NCBI GenBank assembly: GCA_902763805.1 | Contig: CACWTN010000001.1 | Span: forward strand, 71,069 to 135,068 | Origin: an uncultured bacterium | GTDB taxonomy: Bacteria; Cyanobacteriota; Vampirovibrionia; Gastranaerophilales; Gastranaerophilaceae | Reading direction: 5' to 3' | DNA: 64,000 nucleotides | Part shown: positions 53,215 through 60,291 of the stretch, one piece after another | Numbering within the stretch: position 1 is the stretch's first letter | Layout: each line of letters starts with the position of its first letter | Made by a program: the position numbers and the translations under genes | The notes under the pieces: generated by a model | Seen by the model: the letters and a program-made list of their open reading frames with translations, nothing else | What the model was told of the DNA's origin: nothing | Database searches by the model: none

Positions 53215-54259
53215 ATCAAAAATCAAAACAATAGAATGGGTTGATAACTATTCAAAGATGGTTGACCAGACGGTTATACCGTACGAATACAAGTTTATTA
53301 ATGTAACGACAGGGGACAACATGTTCCACGCAATAAGAGATATGATAGTAAGAGGAGCACCGGCTATCGGAATAGCAGGCGCACACGGTATCGTTCTTTA
53401 TGCGCAGGAAGGTGCAAAAAAGTTTACTAATGTTGAAGATTTTAAAATCTGGCTTATTGATAAAGCCGAATACATGAAGACTTCCCGTCCGACGGCTGTA
53501 AACTTAATGTGGGCGTGTCAGAAACAGATTGAAATTATCAGAAACTCAAAATCAGATATTAACGGTATCGTCGAAGAACTTAAACAAAACGGTATCAAAC
53601 TTGAAAATGAAGATATTGAAATAAACAAAAAAATAGGCGATTACGGTGCAGAAGTAGTTCCGAAAGGAGCAACAATTCTCACACACTGTAACGCGGGCGC
53701 TTTGGCAACAGTAGGATACGGAACAGCGCTTGGCGTAGTTCGTTCCGCTTATGCAAAAGATAACACTATTCAGGTTTTTGCAGACGAAACAAGACCACGC
53801 CAGCAGGGTGCAAGAATAACAACTTTTGAACTTGCAATGGACGGTATTCCCGTAACTCTGATTACGGACGGAATGTGTTCATATTTTATGAGCAAAGGTA
53901 TGATAGATATGGTAGTAGTAGGTGCCGACAGAATTGCCGCAAACGGTGATACGGCAAACAAAATCGGAACATATACAGTTGCTATTGCAGCTAAATACCA
54001 CAATATACCGTTTTATATAGCTGCTCCGCTTTCAACTATTGATACTTCTATTAAAACAGGTAAAGAAATTCCGATAGAAGAACGCTCTCATGAAGAAGTT
54101 ACGCATATTAACGGAAAGCGTATCTGCGCAGAAGGTGTTAACATAATTAACCCCGGTTTTGATGTAACTCCTCACGAATTAATAGCAGGTATTATCACAG
54201 AAAAAGGCATATTAAGACCTGATTATAACAAATCTATTTCAGAGGCTTTTGAAAAATAG
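53204..54259 (+). CDS. mtnA: Methylthioribose-1-phosphate isomerase
   Basis: A 351-residue MtnA, standard length, of the eIF2B-like family. It converts 5-methylthioribose 1-phosphate to the ribulose form in methionine salvage. RGAPAIGIAGAHG, the catalytic cysteine in THCNAGALATVGYGTALGV, the TRPRQQGARITTFEL loop and the VVGADRIAANGDTANKIGTY motif with the catalytic aspartate are all present. Start overlaps the previous gene by 11 bp. The rest of the salvage pathway is not visible here. Related ribose-1-phosphate isomerases exist, so substrate should be taken as probable. Confidence 0.94.
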   Translation: MEFKSKIKTIEWVDNYSKMVDQTVIPYEYKFINVTTGDNMFHAIRDMIVRGAPAIGIAGAHGIVLYAQEGAKKFTNVEDFKIWLIDKAEYMKTSRPTAVNLMWACQKQIEIIRNSKSDINGIVEELKQNGIKLENEDIEINKKIGDYGAEVVPKGATILTHCNAGALATVGYGTALGVVRSAYAKDNTIQVFADETRPRQQGARITTFELAMDGIPVTLITDGMCSYFMSKGMIDMVVVGADRIAANGDTANKIGTYTVAIAAKYHNIPFYIAAPLSTIDTSIKTGKEIPIEERSHEEVTHINGKRICAEGVNIINPGFDVTPHELIAGIITEKGILRPDYNKSISEAFEK

Positions 54260-54268
54260 GAGGAAACT

Positions 54269-54553
54269 ATGAAAAAATTATTAGTATCATTAATGGCTTT
54301 GGGTATTTTATCAATGTCAGCTCCTGCTTTTGCCGGAACTCACGGGGTTAACGGGAAAATAAGCGGACGTTCTGTCGGAGCAAGCTTGTTATCGCTTATT
54401 ATTTGGCCGGGTATAGGTCAGGCAGTAAACGATCAAAATTATGAAAAAGACGTAACTCATGCTGTATTGGGTCTGACAGGTGTTTTCAGAATTTGGTCTT
54501 TCTACGATGCTTTAGTTGACAGAAACGGCGGAGTTTGGCACAACAGAATTTAA
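54269..54553 (+). CDS. Small exported or membrane protein of 94 residues
   Basis: A signal peptide (MKKLLVSLMALGILSMSAPAFA, cleavage before GTHG) followed by a hydrophobic segment SLLSLIIWPGIGQAVN and a compact tryptophan-rich end (GVFRIWSFYDALVDRNGGVW). The mature protein may lie in the periplasm or the inner membrane. GGAGGAAACT is a strong ribosome binding site 9 bp after mtnA. Function is unknown. Confidence 0.75.
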   Translation: MKKLLVSLMALGILSMSAPAFAGTHGVNGKISGRSVGASLLSLIIWPGIGQAVNDQNYEKDVTHAVLGLTGVFRIWSFYDALVDRNGGVWHNRI

Positions 54554-54570
54554 GTTAAAAACTTAGTTAA

Positions 54571-54599
54571 AAAAAGAGCGGTTATAACCGCTCTTTTTT
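54571..54599. terminator. Bidirectional terminator between mtnA operon and pdxA-type gene
   Basis: AAAAAGAGCGGTTATAACCGCTCTTTTTT is a nearly perfect palindrome with A and T tails on both sides, so it can act on either strand. It overlaps the stop of the minus-strand gene by two bases. Confidence 0.88.
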
Positions 54600-55533
54600 A
54601 GTATAAACAATACTTAACAGCTTCCATCATTGATTCGGGATTTGCAATATTTTTACCTGCAATATCAAATGCTGTTCCGTGGCTTGGCGATGTTCTTATA
54701 ATATCAAGTCCTATCGTCATATTAACCGTTTTTTCTGAAGCCACAGACTTAATCGGAATTAATCCCTGGTCGTGATAGCAAGCTATATAACAGTCATAGG
54801 GGAGCTTTTCACCCTTCAGATAATTCTGTACACCGTTAATAAACAGAGTATCAGCCGGAAGCGGATTTGTAATATTTATTCCTCTGTTTCTTACCGCTTC
54901 AATTGCAGGAAGCATAACTTTTTCTTCTTCTTCCCCGATAAGTCCGTTCTCTCCTGCGTGAGGATTCAGCGCACACAAAGCGAAAGACGGTCTTGAAATA
55001 AAAAGTTTATTCTGAAAATAACTGCGCAGGCGTTCCGTTTTTTCAATGATAAGTCCTTTGGTAAGAGCCTTGCTGACATCTTTTAACGGTATATGACGGG
55101 TCAAAAGCAAAACTCTGAAGTCTTTGGACACAAAAAGCATTTCCGCTTTCTGTCCGTCACGCGCCAAAAACTTTTCCAAAACTTCGGTCTGACCGCTGAA
55201 TTTATGTCCGCCCAGATTCATTGCCTCTTTTGAAGTTGGTGCGGTTACGATAAATTTCGGCTTTATTTCACACGCTTTTTCAAGCAGTCTGAATGAAAAA
55301 TCTCCGGCATCTGCAGAAACTTCACCCGGTCTTATTTTACCGTTATAATCAACTTCAATGATTTCATAATTGTTCTGAATATAACCGTACGTATTCAGAA
55401 CTTTAGAGTTTGAAACTATTACAATATCTTTTGGCGGAATATTAAGCATATTTAGTGCTTTTATAGTAATTTCAGCACCTATTCCGTTCGGGTCGCCCGT
55501 TGTTATTGCAATTTTATTTGAATATTTATTCAT
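54598..55533 (-). CDS. PdxA-type 4-phospho-acid dehydrogenase (PdxA2-like)
   Basis: A 311-residue PdxA-family enzyme. It has the TTGDPNGIGAEITIK start, the metal-binding histidines in GGHKFSGQTEVL, NPHAGENGLIG and CYHDQGLIPIK, and the substrate loop RTSPSHGTAFDIAGK. Classic PdxA oxidises 4-phosphohydroxythreonine for vitamin B6. This copy sits 2 bp after a DUF1537 kinase. In that context PdxA2 proteins are known to oxidise and decarboxylate 4-phospho-threonate or erythronate to dihydroxyacetone phosphate, so the catabolic role is more likely. A B6 role cannot be excluded. Confidence 0.88.
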   Translation of the reverse strand: MNKYSNKIAITTGDPNGIGAEITIKALNMLNIPPKDIVIVSNSKVLNTYGYIQNNYEIIEVDYNGKIRPGEVSADAGDFSFRLLEKACEIKPKFIVTAPTSKEAMNLGGHKFSGQTEVLEKFLARDGQKAEMLFVSKDFRVLLLTRHIPLKDVSKALTKGLIIEKTERLRSYFQNKLFISRPSFALCALNPHAGENGLIGEEEEKVMLPAIEAVRNRGINITNPLPADTLFINGVQNYLKGEKLPYDCYIACYHDQGLIPIKSVASEKTVNMTIGLDIIRTSPSHGTAFDIAGKNIANPESMMEAVKYCLY

Positions 55534-55535
55534 GC

Positions 55536-56843
55536 TTACCCCTCATGGTATCCAAAGTAATCAAGTATATCTATAAGAGTTTTGCTCTTACCCAGATTTC
55601 CTGATTTTGTAACTATCCACTGATTATTTGAATCAGAGCAGATAGAAATTGCAGGCGCAACTTCATCTACAAGTCTAAGCATTTTTGAACCGATTTTTGA
55701 ACAGCACTTGTATGATGTTTCACCGCCCAACGTTATAAGCATTACATCAATTTCTGCAAGAACCTGTTTTGTCAGGTCAGCAAGATAGTCCGTAATCATC
55801 GAGGCAAATTTTTCCTTTGTAAGCTCTGCAGTGAGCGAATCATCAGAGAAGCCGTCAAAGTTTGTAATCAGATGCGAAGTATGTACACAAACCGTAACAC
55901 CGGCTTTAAGATTTGTGATAATTCTTGATACAAGCTCGTCATCTATCCCGCACAAAATATCCCTGAACTCAAGAGGAATAAAGTTTACGTTATCATAATC
56001 ATCAGACTGCTCAAGTTTTTGAATCTGCTCCGCAGTTATTTGGGTTGCAGTACCTGAAATTATTAACTTAGGCAACTTCGGAAGCTTCAAAGGTTCTCTT
56101 TCCGATTCAATATCAGCAAGCCATAATTTCCCGAATACCTGCGCTCCTGCTGCAGTACCCGTCGGTAAAAGCTTTTTATCACTCTTATTAATCGCAAGAG
56201 CAATTTGTTCAATATCCGTAATTGAAGTGGAATCCGCTATAATTAACTTTTTACCCTCTTTAATAAGCTCGTTTATCTTTATAAGAATAGGTCCTGCTCC
56301 GTTCATAACGGTTTTCAAATCAAGAGTACCGACTAAGTTTTGTTGTTCTTCTTTAAGTTGTGATTTAAGAAGTGCTGGAATATACGATTCTGAAATCGGA
56401 GAATGAGGGTCCATTGCAATTTCCGTACGCCCTATCGGAACGCCTTTTAACAAATGATATCCGCCAACCGTAATTCTTCCTTCCTGTGGGAAAGCCGGGA
56501 TTATAATTGCTGCATCATATCCTAAAATATCAAGCACAGCAAGTGTTTCAAGAGCAATATGCCCTCTTATGGTGGAATCAATTTTTTTGTAATAGTACTC
56601 AAAAGAAAAGTTGTTTACAAATGTTTCCACAGCTTTTTCCACGCGGCTCAAAGCTTCTATTTCATCACAATTCCTTGATTCGCTTGAAATTGCCCAAACT
56701 TCGGTTAAATCTTTTCTGTCGGGAACATAAGACATATCCAGCAAAATTTTTGTTTTTGCACCCTGATTATGAAACTGCAGAGCCGTATCATTTGCACCCG
56801 TCAGATCGTCTGCAATTATTCCGACTAAATCCGTAAAAATCAT
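55536..56843 (-). CDS. Four-carbon acid sugar kinase, DUF1537 family (OtnK/DtnK-like)
   Basis: A 435-residue DUF1537 kinase. The N-terminal substrate domain has VGIIADDLTGANDTALQFHNQGAK and the basic-acidic KKIDSTIRGHIALE motif. The C-terminal nucleotide-binding part has LITLGGETSYKCCSKIG and the final KSGNLGK. Family members phosphorylate D-threonate, D-erythronate or related acids with ATP, supplying the PdxA-type dehydrogenase encoded 2 bp away. The third enzyme of OtnC/OtnI pathways is not adjacent, which fits the two-step threonate route. It starts 3 bp after ssb. Confidence 0.9.
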   Translation of the reverse strand: MIFTDLVGIIADDLTGANDTALQFHNQGAKTKILLDMSYVPDRKDLTEVWAISSESRNCDEIEALSRVEKAVETFVNNFSFEYYYKKIDSTIRGHIALETLAVLDILGYDAAIIIPAFPQEGRITVGGYHLLKGVPIGRTEIAMDPHSPISESYIPALLKSQLKEEQQNLVGTLDLKTVMNGAGPILIKINELIKEGKKLIIADSTSITDIEQIALAINKSDKKLLPTGTAAGAQVFGKLWLADIESEREPLKLPKLPKLIISGTATQITAEQIQKLEQSDDYDNVNFIPLEFRDILCGIDDELVSRIITNLKAGVTVCVHTSHLITNFDGFSDDSLTAELTKEKFASMITDYLADLTKQVLAEIDVMLITLGGETSYKCCSKIGSKMLRLVDEVAPAISICSDSNNQWIVTKSGNLGKSKTLIDILDYFGYHEG

Positions 56844-56846
56844 ATA

Positions 56847-57182
56847 CTATATCTGTTCCTCTGTATCTCTCTTTGAGCCCAAAAGTCTGATTTGATTTGC
56901 TACAACCAAAAATCTTTCTCTTTCTTCCCCTGTTTGATCGGTCCATTTACTTATAGAAATTCTTCCGTCTACAACAACCTGTCTGCCTTTTTTTACGTAC
57001 TCGCCTGCAAACTCTGCCTGTTTATCCCAAACTTCTATGTTAAACCAATCGGGAACTTCTGTTTTTGTTTTTGAGTCAAAACGGTTTACAGCCAAAGAAA
57101 ACGTTGTTTTTACTTTGCCTGATTCAAAATATTTTATTTCCGCATCCTGTCCTGCTCTGCCGATGATAGTTGCTGTATTCAT
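56847..57182 (-). CDS. ssb: Single-stranded DNA-binding protein
   Basis: A 111-residue OB-fold protein. MNTATIIGRAGQDAEIKYF, VKTTFSLAVNR, WFNIEVWDKQAEFAGEYVKKGRQVVVDGR and ERFLVVANQIRLLGSK are the typical SSB strands and aromatic contacts. It ends soon after the fold and lacks the long linker and acidic DDDIPF-type tail that recruits partner proteins, so it is a shortened form and maybe not the main SSB. It is first in a three-gene unit with the kinase and dehydrogenase (3-bp and 2-bp gaps), an odd association. Confidence 0.93.
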   Translation of the reverse strand: MNTATIIGRAGQDAEIKYFESGKVKTTFSLAVNRFDSKTKTEVPDWFNIEVWDKQAEFAGEYVKKGRQVVVDGRISISKWTDQTGEERERFLVVANQIRLLGSKRDTEEQI

Positions 57183-57243
57183 ATCTTCTCCTTTTCCTAA
57201 TCTATGCTGATATTATAACATAGAAATTTTACCGTGTCTTTTG

Positions 57244-57249
57244 TATAAT
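57244..57249 (+). promoter_or_regulatory. TATAAT box at the start of the GT9 gene
   Basis: TATAAT overlaps the first in-frame ATG (57248), so translation probably begins at the next one, 57260, 10 bp after the box. The mRNA would have only a few untranslated bases. Confidence 0.45.
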
Positions 57250-57259
57250 GCATGAGGAT

Positions 57260-58228
57260 ATGGAAGAAAAAGTTTTCGTAATTTTTAATACTGAGGGTAT
57301 TGGCGATGTTCTCGTTACAAATACGCTTGTACAAAATATCAAACTCTATTTTCCTTCATCAAGAATTATGTTTGTTTGCAATAAAGAAACGGAAGATTTT
57401 GCAAAATATCAGGCGGGCGTAAGCGGTGTAATTATTGCAGACAAAGAAAAAATAAACACACCCAAAGGAATTTTTGATTTTATTAAAAACTTTCCGAACA
57501 AAAAACCGTTTGCTTCATTTGTAACACATTCAAATGAAAAACAATTGCTCATCTCAAGACTAATCGGTTCTAAACACGTTATTTCCCATCATAAATTCTT
57601 TCTCTGGAACACTGATGAAAAATATGATATGCGCAGCTACAACCATATAAAAGATATTTTGGGAAGTTTGATTGAACCGCTTACAAACGAACATAAAAAT
57701 CTGCCTGTAAAATACATTCCGCCGGAAATAAACAACGCACTTACCGAAGGAATTAAAAAACTGGAAAAACCTGTTGTTCTTTCGGTTACAAGCAGACACG
57801 CACAAAATAATATGACAGTTGATGACTGCAAAGAGCTTATCGTTCTGCTGAAAATGAACGGCTATACTCCTGTTTTTACGGGGAAAGGTAACATCCCGAA
57901 ACAATTTGTTATTCAGTTAAAACAGGCAGGCTGTATTGATTTTATTGATATTGTGGATTGTACTTCCGCAGTTGAACTTGCAAATATAATTAAGAACAGC
58001 CAAGGCTGTATTTGCATTGACAACGGAATTTTGCACCTTGCAAACGCACTTGATATACCCGTAACCGAAGTATTTTATTCGGGACTTGCTTCTTCACGCG
58101 GTTCTGATACAAATCTTTATCCCGCAAGAATACTTAATCAGAGTGACGAAGAAAAAATTACTCCTCAGGATATTATAAGAGAGTTTAACGAACTCATGTG
58201 CGTTAATGCAGAGCAATTTCAGGCATAA
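57260..58228 (+). CDS. GT9-family glycosyltransferase (heptosyltransferase-like)
   Basis: About 322 residues from the ATG at 57260; an ATG 12 bp upstream lies in the -10 box. The N-terminal KVFVIFNTEGIGDVLVTNTLVQ is the GT-B fold start of ADP-heptose:LPS heptosyltransferases. The C-terminal CICIDNGILHLANALDIPVTEVFYSG is the nucleotide-sugar binding region. Members add heptoses or other sugars to LPS core. The substrate is not certain; length is normal for the family. It is divergent from the ssb operon and convergent with the unknown cluster. Confidence 0.9.
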   Translation: MEEKVFVIFNTEGIGDVLVTNTLVQNIKLYFPSSRIMFVCNKETEDFAKYQAGVSGVIIADKEKINTPKGIFDFIKNFPNKKPFASFVTHSNEKQLLISRLIGSKHVISHHKFFLWNTDEKYDMRSYNHIKDILGSLIEPLTNEHKNLPVKYIPPEINNALTEGIKKLEKPVVLSVTSRHAQNNMTVDDCKELIVLLKMNGYTPVFTGKGNIPKQFVIQLKQAGCIDFIDIVDCTSAVELANIIKNSQGCICIDNGILHLANALDIPVTEVFYSGLASSRGSDTNLYPARILNQSDEEKITPQDIIREFNELMCVNAEQFQA

Positions 58229-58238
58229 AAACAGCACC

Positions 58239-58268
58239 GTGCGCAAGGGTGTACAAACCCTTGCGCAC
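58239..58268. terminator. GC-rich hairpin between convergent genes
   Basis: GTGCGCAAGGGT (58239-58250) and ACCCTTGCGCAC (58257-58268) form a perfect 12-bp stem around GTACAA. No T-run directly follows, so it may be a transcription block or a terminator for either strand. Confidence 0.55.
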
Positions 58269-58298
58269 AGGAGGTTATTTTAATTATTGTTTAGCTGT

Positions 58299-58628
58299 CT
58301 ATAACTGGAAGCTGAATGACCTGTCAATTGCTTTATCGACAGCACCTCTGGTTGATTCAAGTTCTTTTTCAACCATTTGCAGACGGCTCTGATATTCCTG
58401 CATTTGTAAATCCAGTTTCTTTTCCAAAACAGTCAGCTTGTCCCTTCGGGCTTCCATCTGTTTTACGGCAGGATTTTCAGGATCCAAATCATTACCGAGA
58501 GCCATAATCTCATCGGAAGATGCAACCAATTCCATCTTTGCAGATGCAATCCACTGAATCTTTGACTCCAACGAAATCTGGTACGCTGTCAGGTACATCA
58601 TTCTGAAACTTGAGGCAATTAATCCCAT
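58299..58628 (-). CDS. Helical protein of 109 residues, short relative of the 537-residue cluster protein
   Basis: The product is almost entirely alpha-helical. It opens MGLIASSFRMMYLTAYQISLE and ends with a long amphipathic helix finishing AVDKAIDRSFSFQL. Both ends match in pattern the ends of the 60292-61905 protein (MGMAASQARYLALLA..., ...VKDNIEKSFKTF), with the large middle missing. AAGGAATTTTGTC is the ribosome binding site, and it follows the preceding cluster gene after 12 bp. No signal peptide or enzyme motif. It could be a filament subunit, chaperone or export substrate; none of these can be proven. Confidence 0.72.
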   Translation of the reverse strand: MGLIASSFRMMYLTAYQISLESKIQWIASAKMELVASSDEIMALGNDLDPENPAVKQMEARRDKLTVLEKKLDLQMQEYQSRLQMVEKELESTRGAVDKAIDRSFSFQL

Positions 58629-58640
58629 GACAAAATTCCT

Positions 58641-58916
58641 TTATCTTAGTTCGTTCAAGTTTTTTGCCTTCAGGAATGTGTGTTCATTGCTTTCTGCTAT
58701 CAAGCTTTCCATTTTGTGCAACTGGTGCTGATGATAACTAACCCTGTACTTTGCCATTTTCAGCTTTTGGCGAATGGTCATCATTTCCTTCAGGCTTGTG
58801 ATAAGACTAACGGCAAGTTCTTTCAACGGATTTTTGCGTTTGAAAAACGAACGCGCAAAATTCAGAAAGTTCACTAACCTTTTTAGACTTTCTTGTAGTT
58901 CTTCACGCATAAGCAT
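58641..58916 (-). CDS. Basic coiled-coil protein of 91 residues, cluster member
   Basis: A strongly helical, basic product rich in leucine, lysine and histidine (KLKMAKYRVSYHQHQLHKME). AGGAG lies 3 bp before the first ATG and 9 bp before a second in-frame ATG (58910); either may be used. A TATAAT on the minus strand near 58950 suggests a promoter. The next gene follows after 12 bp. Unknown family; size and helical content suit a partner or chaperone of the larger proteins. Confidence 0.65.
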   Translation of the reverse strand: MLMREELQESLKRLVNFLNFARSFFKRKNPLKELAVSLITSLKEMMTIRQKLKMAKYRVSYHQHQLHKMESLIAESNEHTFLKAKNLNELR

Positions 58917-59031
58917 GTACTCCTATGCATTCCAAGCCTACATGTATTATAAAACATGTCGGAACTGATAATTGCTTATTTTCAACTGGTTTTGTTACAA
59001 TTGTTAACAATTTATTCACCTGCTTACAGCA

Positions 59032-59235
59032 TTATTTATTTACCTTAAATACAAATTTGTTTTGCACCGGTGTAACTTCTATTTTATTTATCGGCAAATT
59101 TTTCAAAAACTTTAGCTCATGACGATTGTAATACAGTTGTTCTTTACAAAAATTTACAAGAGATACCACGGTTCTTACCACGGCATTGTCAAAAACTATA
59201 TCAAGCATTGTCCGTATAAAAGTTCTCTTTTGCAT
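59032..59235 (-). CDS. Small basic protein of 67 residues, cluster member
   Basis: A short open frame with helical first half (FDNAVVRTVVSLVNFCKEQ) and a strand-rich end (KIEVTPVQNKFVFKVNK). The ribosome binding site is weak (AAAGAAAT). It lies 44 bp after the Gly/Ser-rich gene in the same direction, so it may be translated from the same message. I cannot name it, and its reality is less sure than that of its neighbours. Confidence 0.5.
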   Translation of the reverse strand: MQKRTFIRTMLDIVFDNAVVRTVVSLVNFCKEQLYYNRHELKFLKNLPINKIEVTPVQNKFVFKVNK

Positions 59236-59279
59236 ATTTCTTTATCTGAGCATAGAGATAAACTCATTTACTCAATTTC

Positions 59280-60140
59280 CTAGCTTCCTAAATCCTGAAT
59301 GTCTTTGCTCTTAGACTCAATATCATCTTTAAGCATTTTTCTTACAACATCACTTTGTGTATCCAGCATCTTACAAACTGTTTCAATATTTGCAACTTTT
59401 TGTGAAAGTATAGTATCGGCATTTGCCACAATATTACTTGAAACGCTCTGATAAGCAGAGAGAGCCGCAGATGTTGTACCCTGCATTAAGTTACCCATAA
59501 CAACCGCAGGTAATCCAAACTCGCCCAAATACGGAGCAGCAGCGGTCATAATACCGCCCCAGCCTGACACTATACCGGCAAGAGGCATAACCCAGTTACT
59601 TGCTCCTATACCGTAGCCGTTTGCAGTACCTATACCGTAAGCAGCTGTGCTTGCTATATCAGCAATACTTCCGATACCTGAAGCAAAACCCGTAGTTTGT
59701 CCGTTAGAAGAACCAAAACCGGTCAGCAAATCTCCGATAGAAGATGCGCCTCCCGTTGTATAACCTTTTCTGTATCCCAGATTAGCAGCATAACCGCTCG
59801 GGAACCCTGAATAATTGCCTAATGTATTTACACCAAACGAAGAATAGCTTCCTTTTGTACTTCCTGTTCCGCCTGTATATTGATTCCAGTATGAAGTTCC
59901 CGGAATATTCATTGCTGTTGTTCCGCCCATTGCAGTCATAAATGCAGACGGAGCAAACAAACTTGCAAGCTGGTATAAAAAACCGCCTGCTGCTTCAAAG
60001 CCGGAGCCTGAACTTCCCGAACCTGCAACCGCTAAATCTCTTAATCTGTCATAAGTTTCATACAGCATTACTTTAGCATCGGAAGAAGCCGAGCCGAATC
60101 TGTTTGCTATTACAAGGTATCCATCGTTTTTGTATGACAT
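59280..60140 (-). CDS. Gly/Ser/Ala-rich protein of 286 residues, cluster member
   Basis: The first 40 residues are helical (DAKVMLYETYDRLRDLAV). The middle 170 residues are low in complexity and rich in G, S, A, T and Y (GSGSSGSGFEAAGG, SSFGVNTLGNYSG). The last 60 are helical (LSAYQSVSSNIVANADTIL, KMLDTQSDVVRKML). There is no signal peptide. Helical ends around a flexible or beta-like glycine-rich centre recall subunits of surface filaments or translocators, but I do not recognise a family. It follows the 537-residue gene by 151 bp. Confidence 0.7.
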   Translation of the reverse strand: MSYKNDGYLVIANRFGSASSDAKVMLYETYDRLRDLAVAGSGSSGSGFEAAGGFLYQLASLFAPSAFMTAMGGTTAMNIPGTSYWNQYTGGTGSTKGSYSSFGVNTLGNYSGFPSGYAANLGYRKGYTTGGASSIGDLLTGFGSSNGQTTGFASGIGSIADIASTAAYGIGTANGYGIGASNWVMPLAGIVSGWGGIMTAAAPYLGEFGLPAVVMGNLMQGTTSAALSAYQSVSSNIVANADTILSQKVANIETVCKMLDTQSDVVRKMLKDDIESKSKDIQDLGS

Positions 60141-60291
60141 TGTTTTCTTAATAAGCCGCTAAGTCACTAATGCAATAAGTTACTGAGAATTTTTTAACTT
60201 TTGTTTTAGATGTCTGCGATCTTATTCCTTTCTTTTTTAGAGTATTTTGTATATTTTTGTGTTTAATTATGCGGCAAGAGCATTAAGCCGA

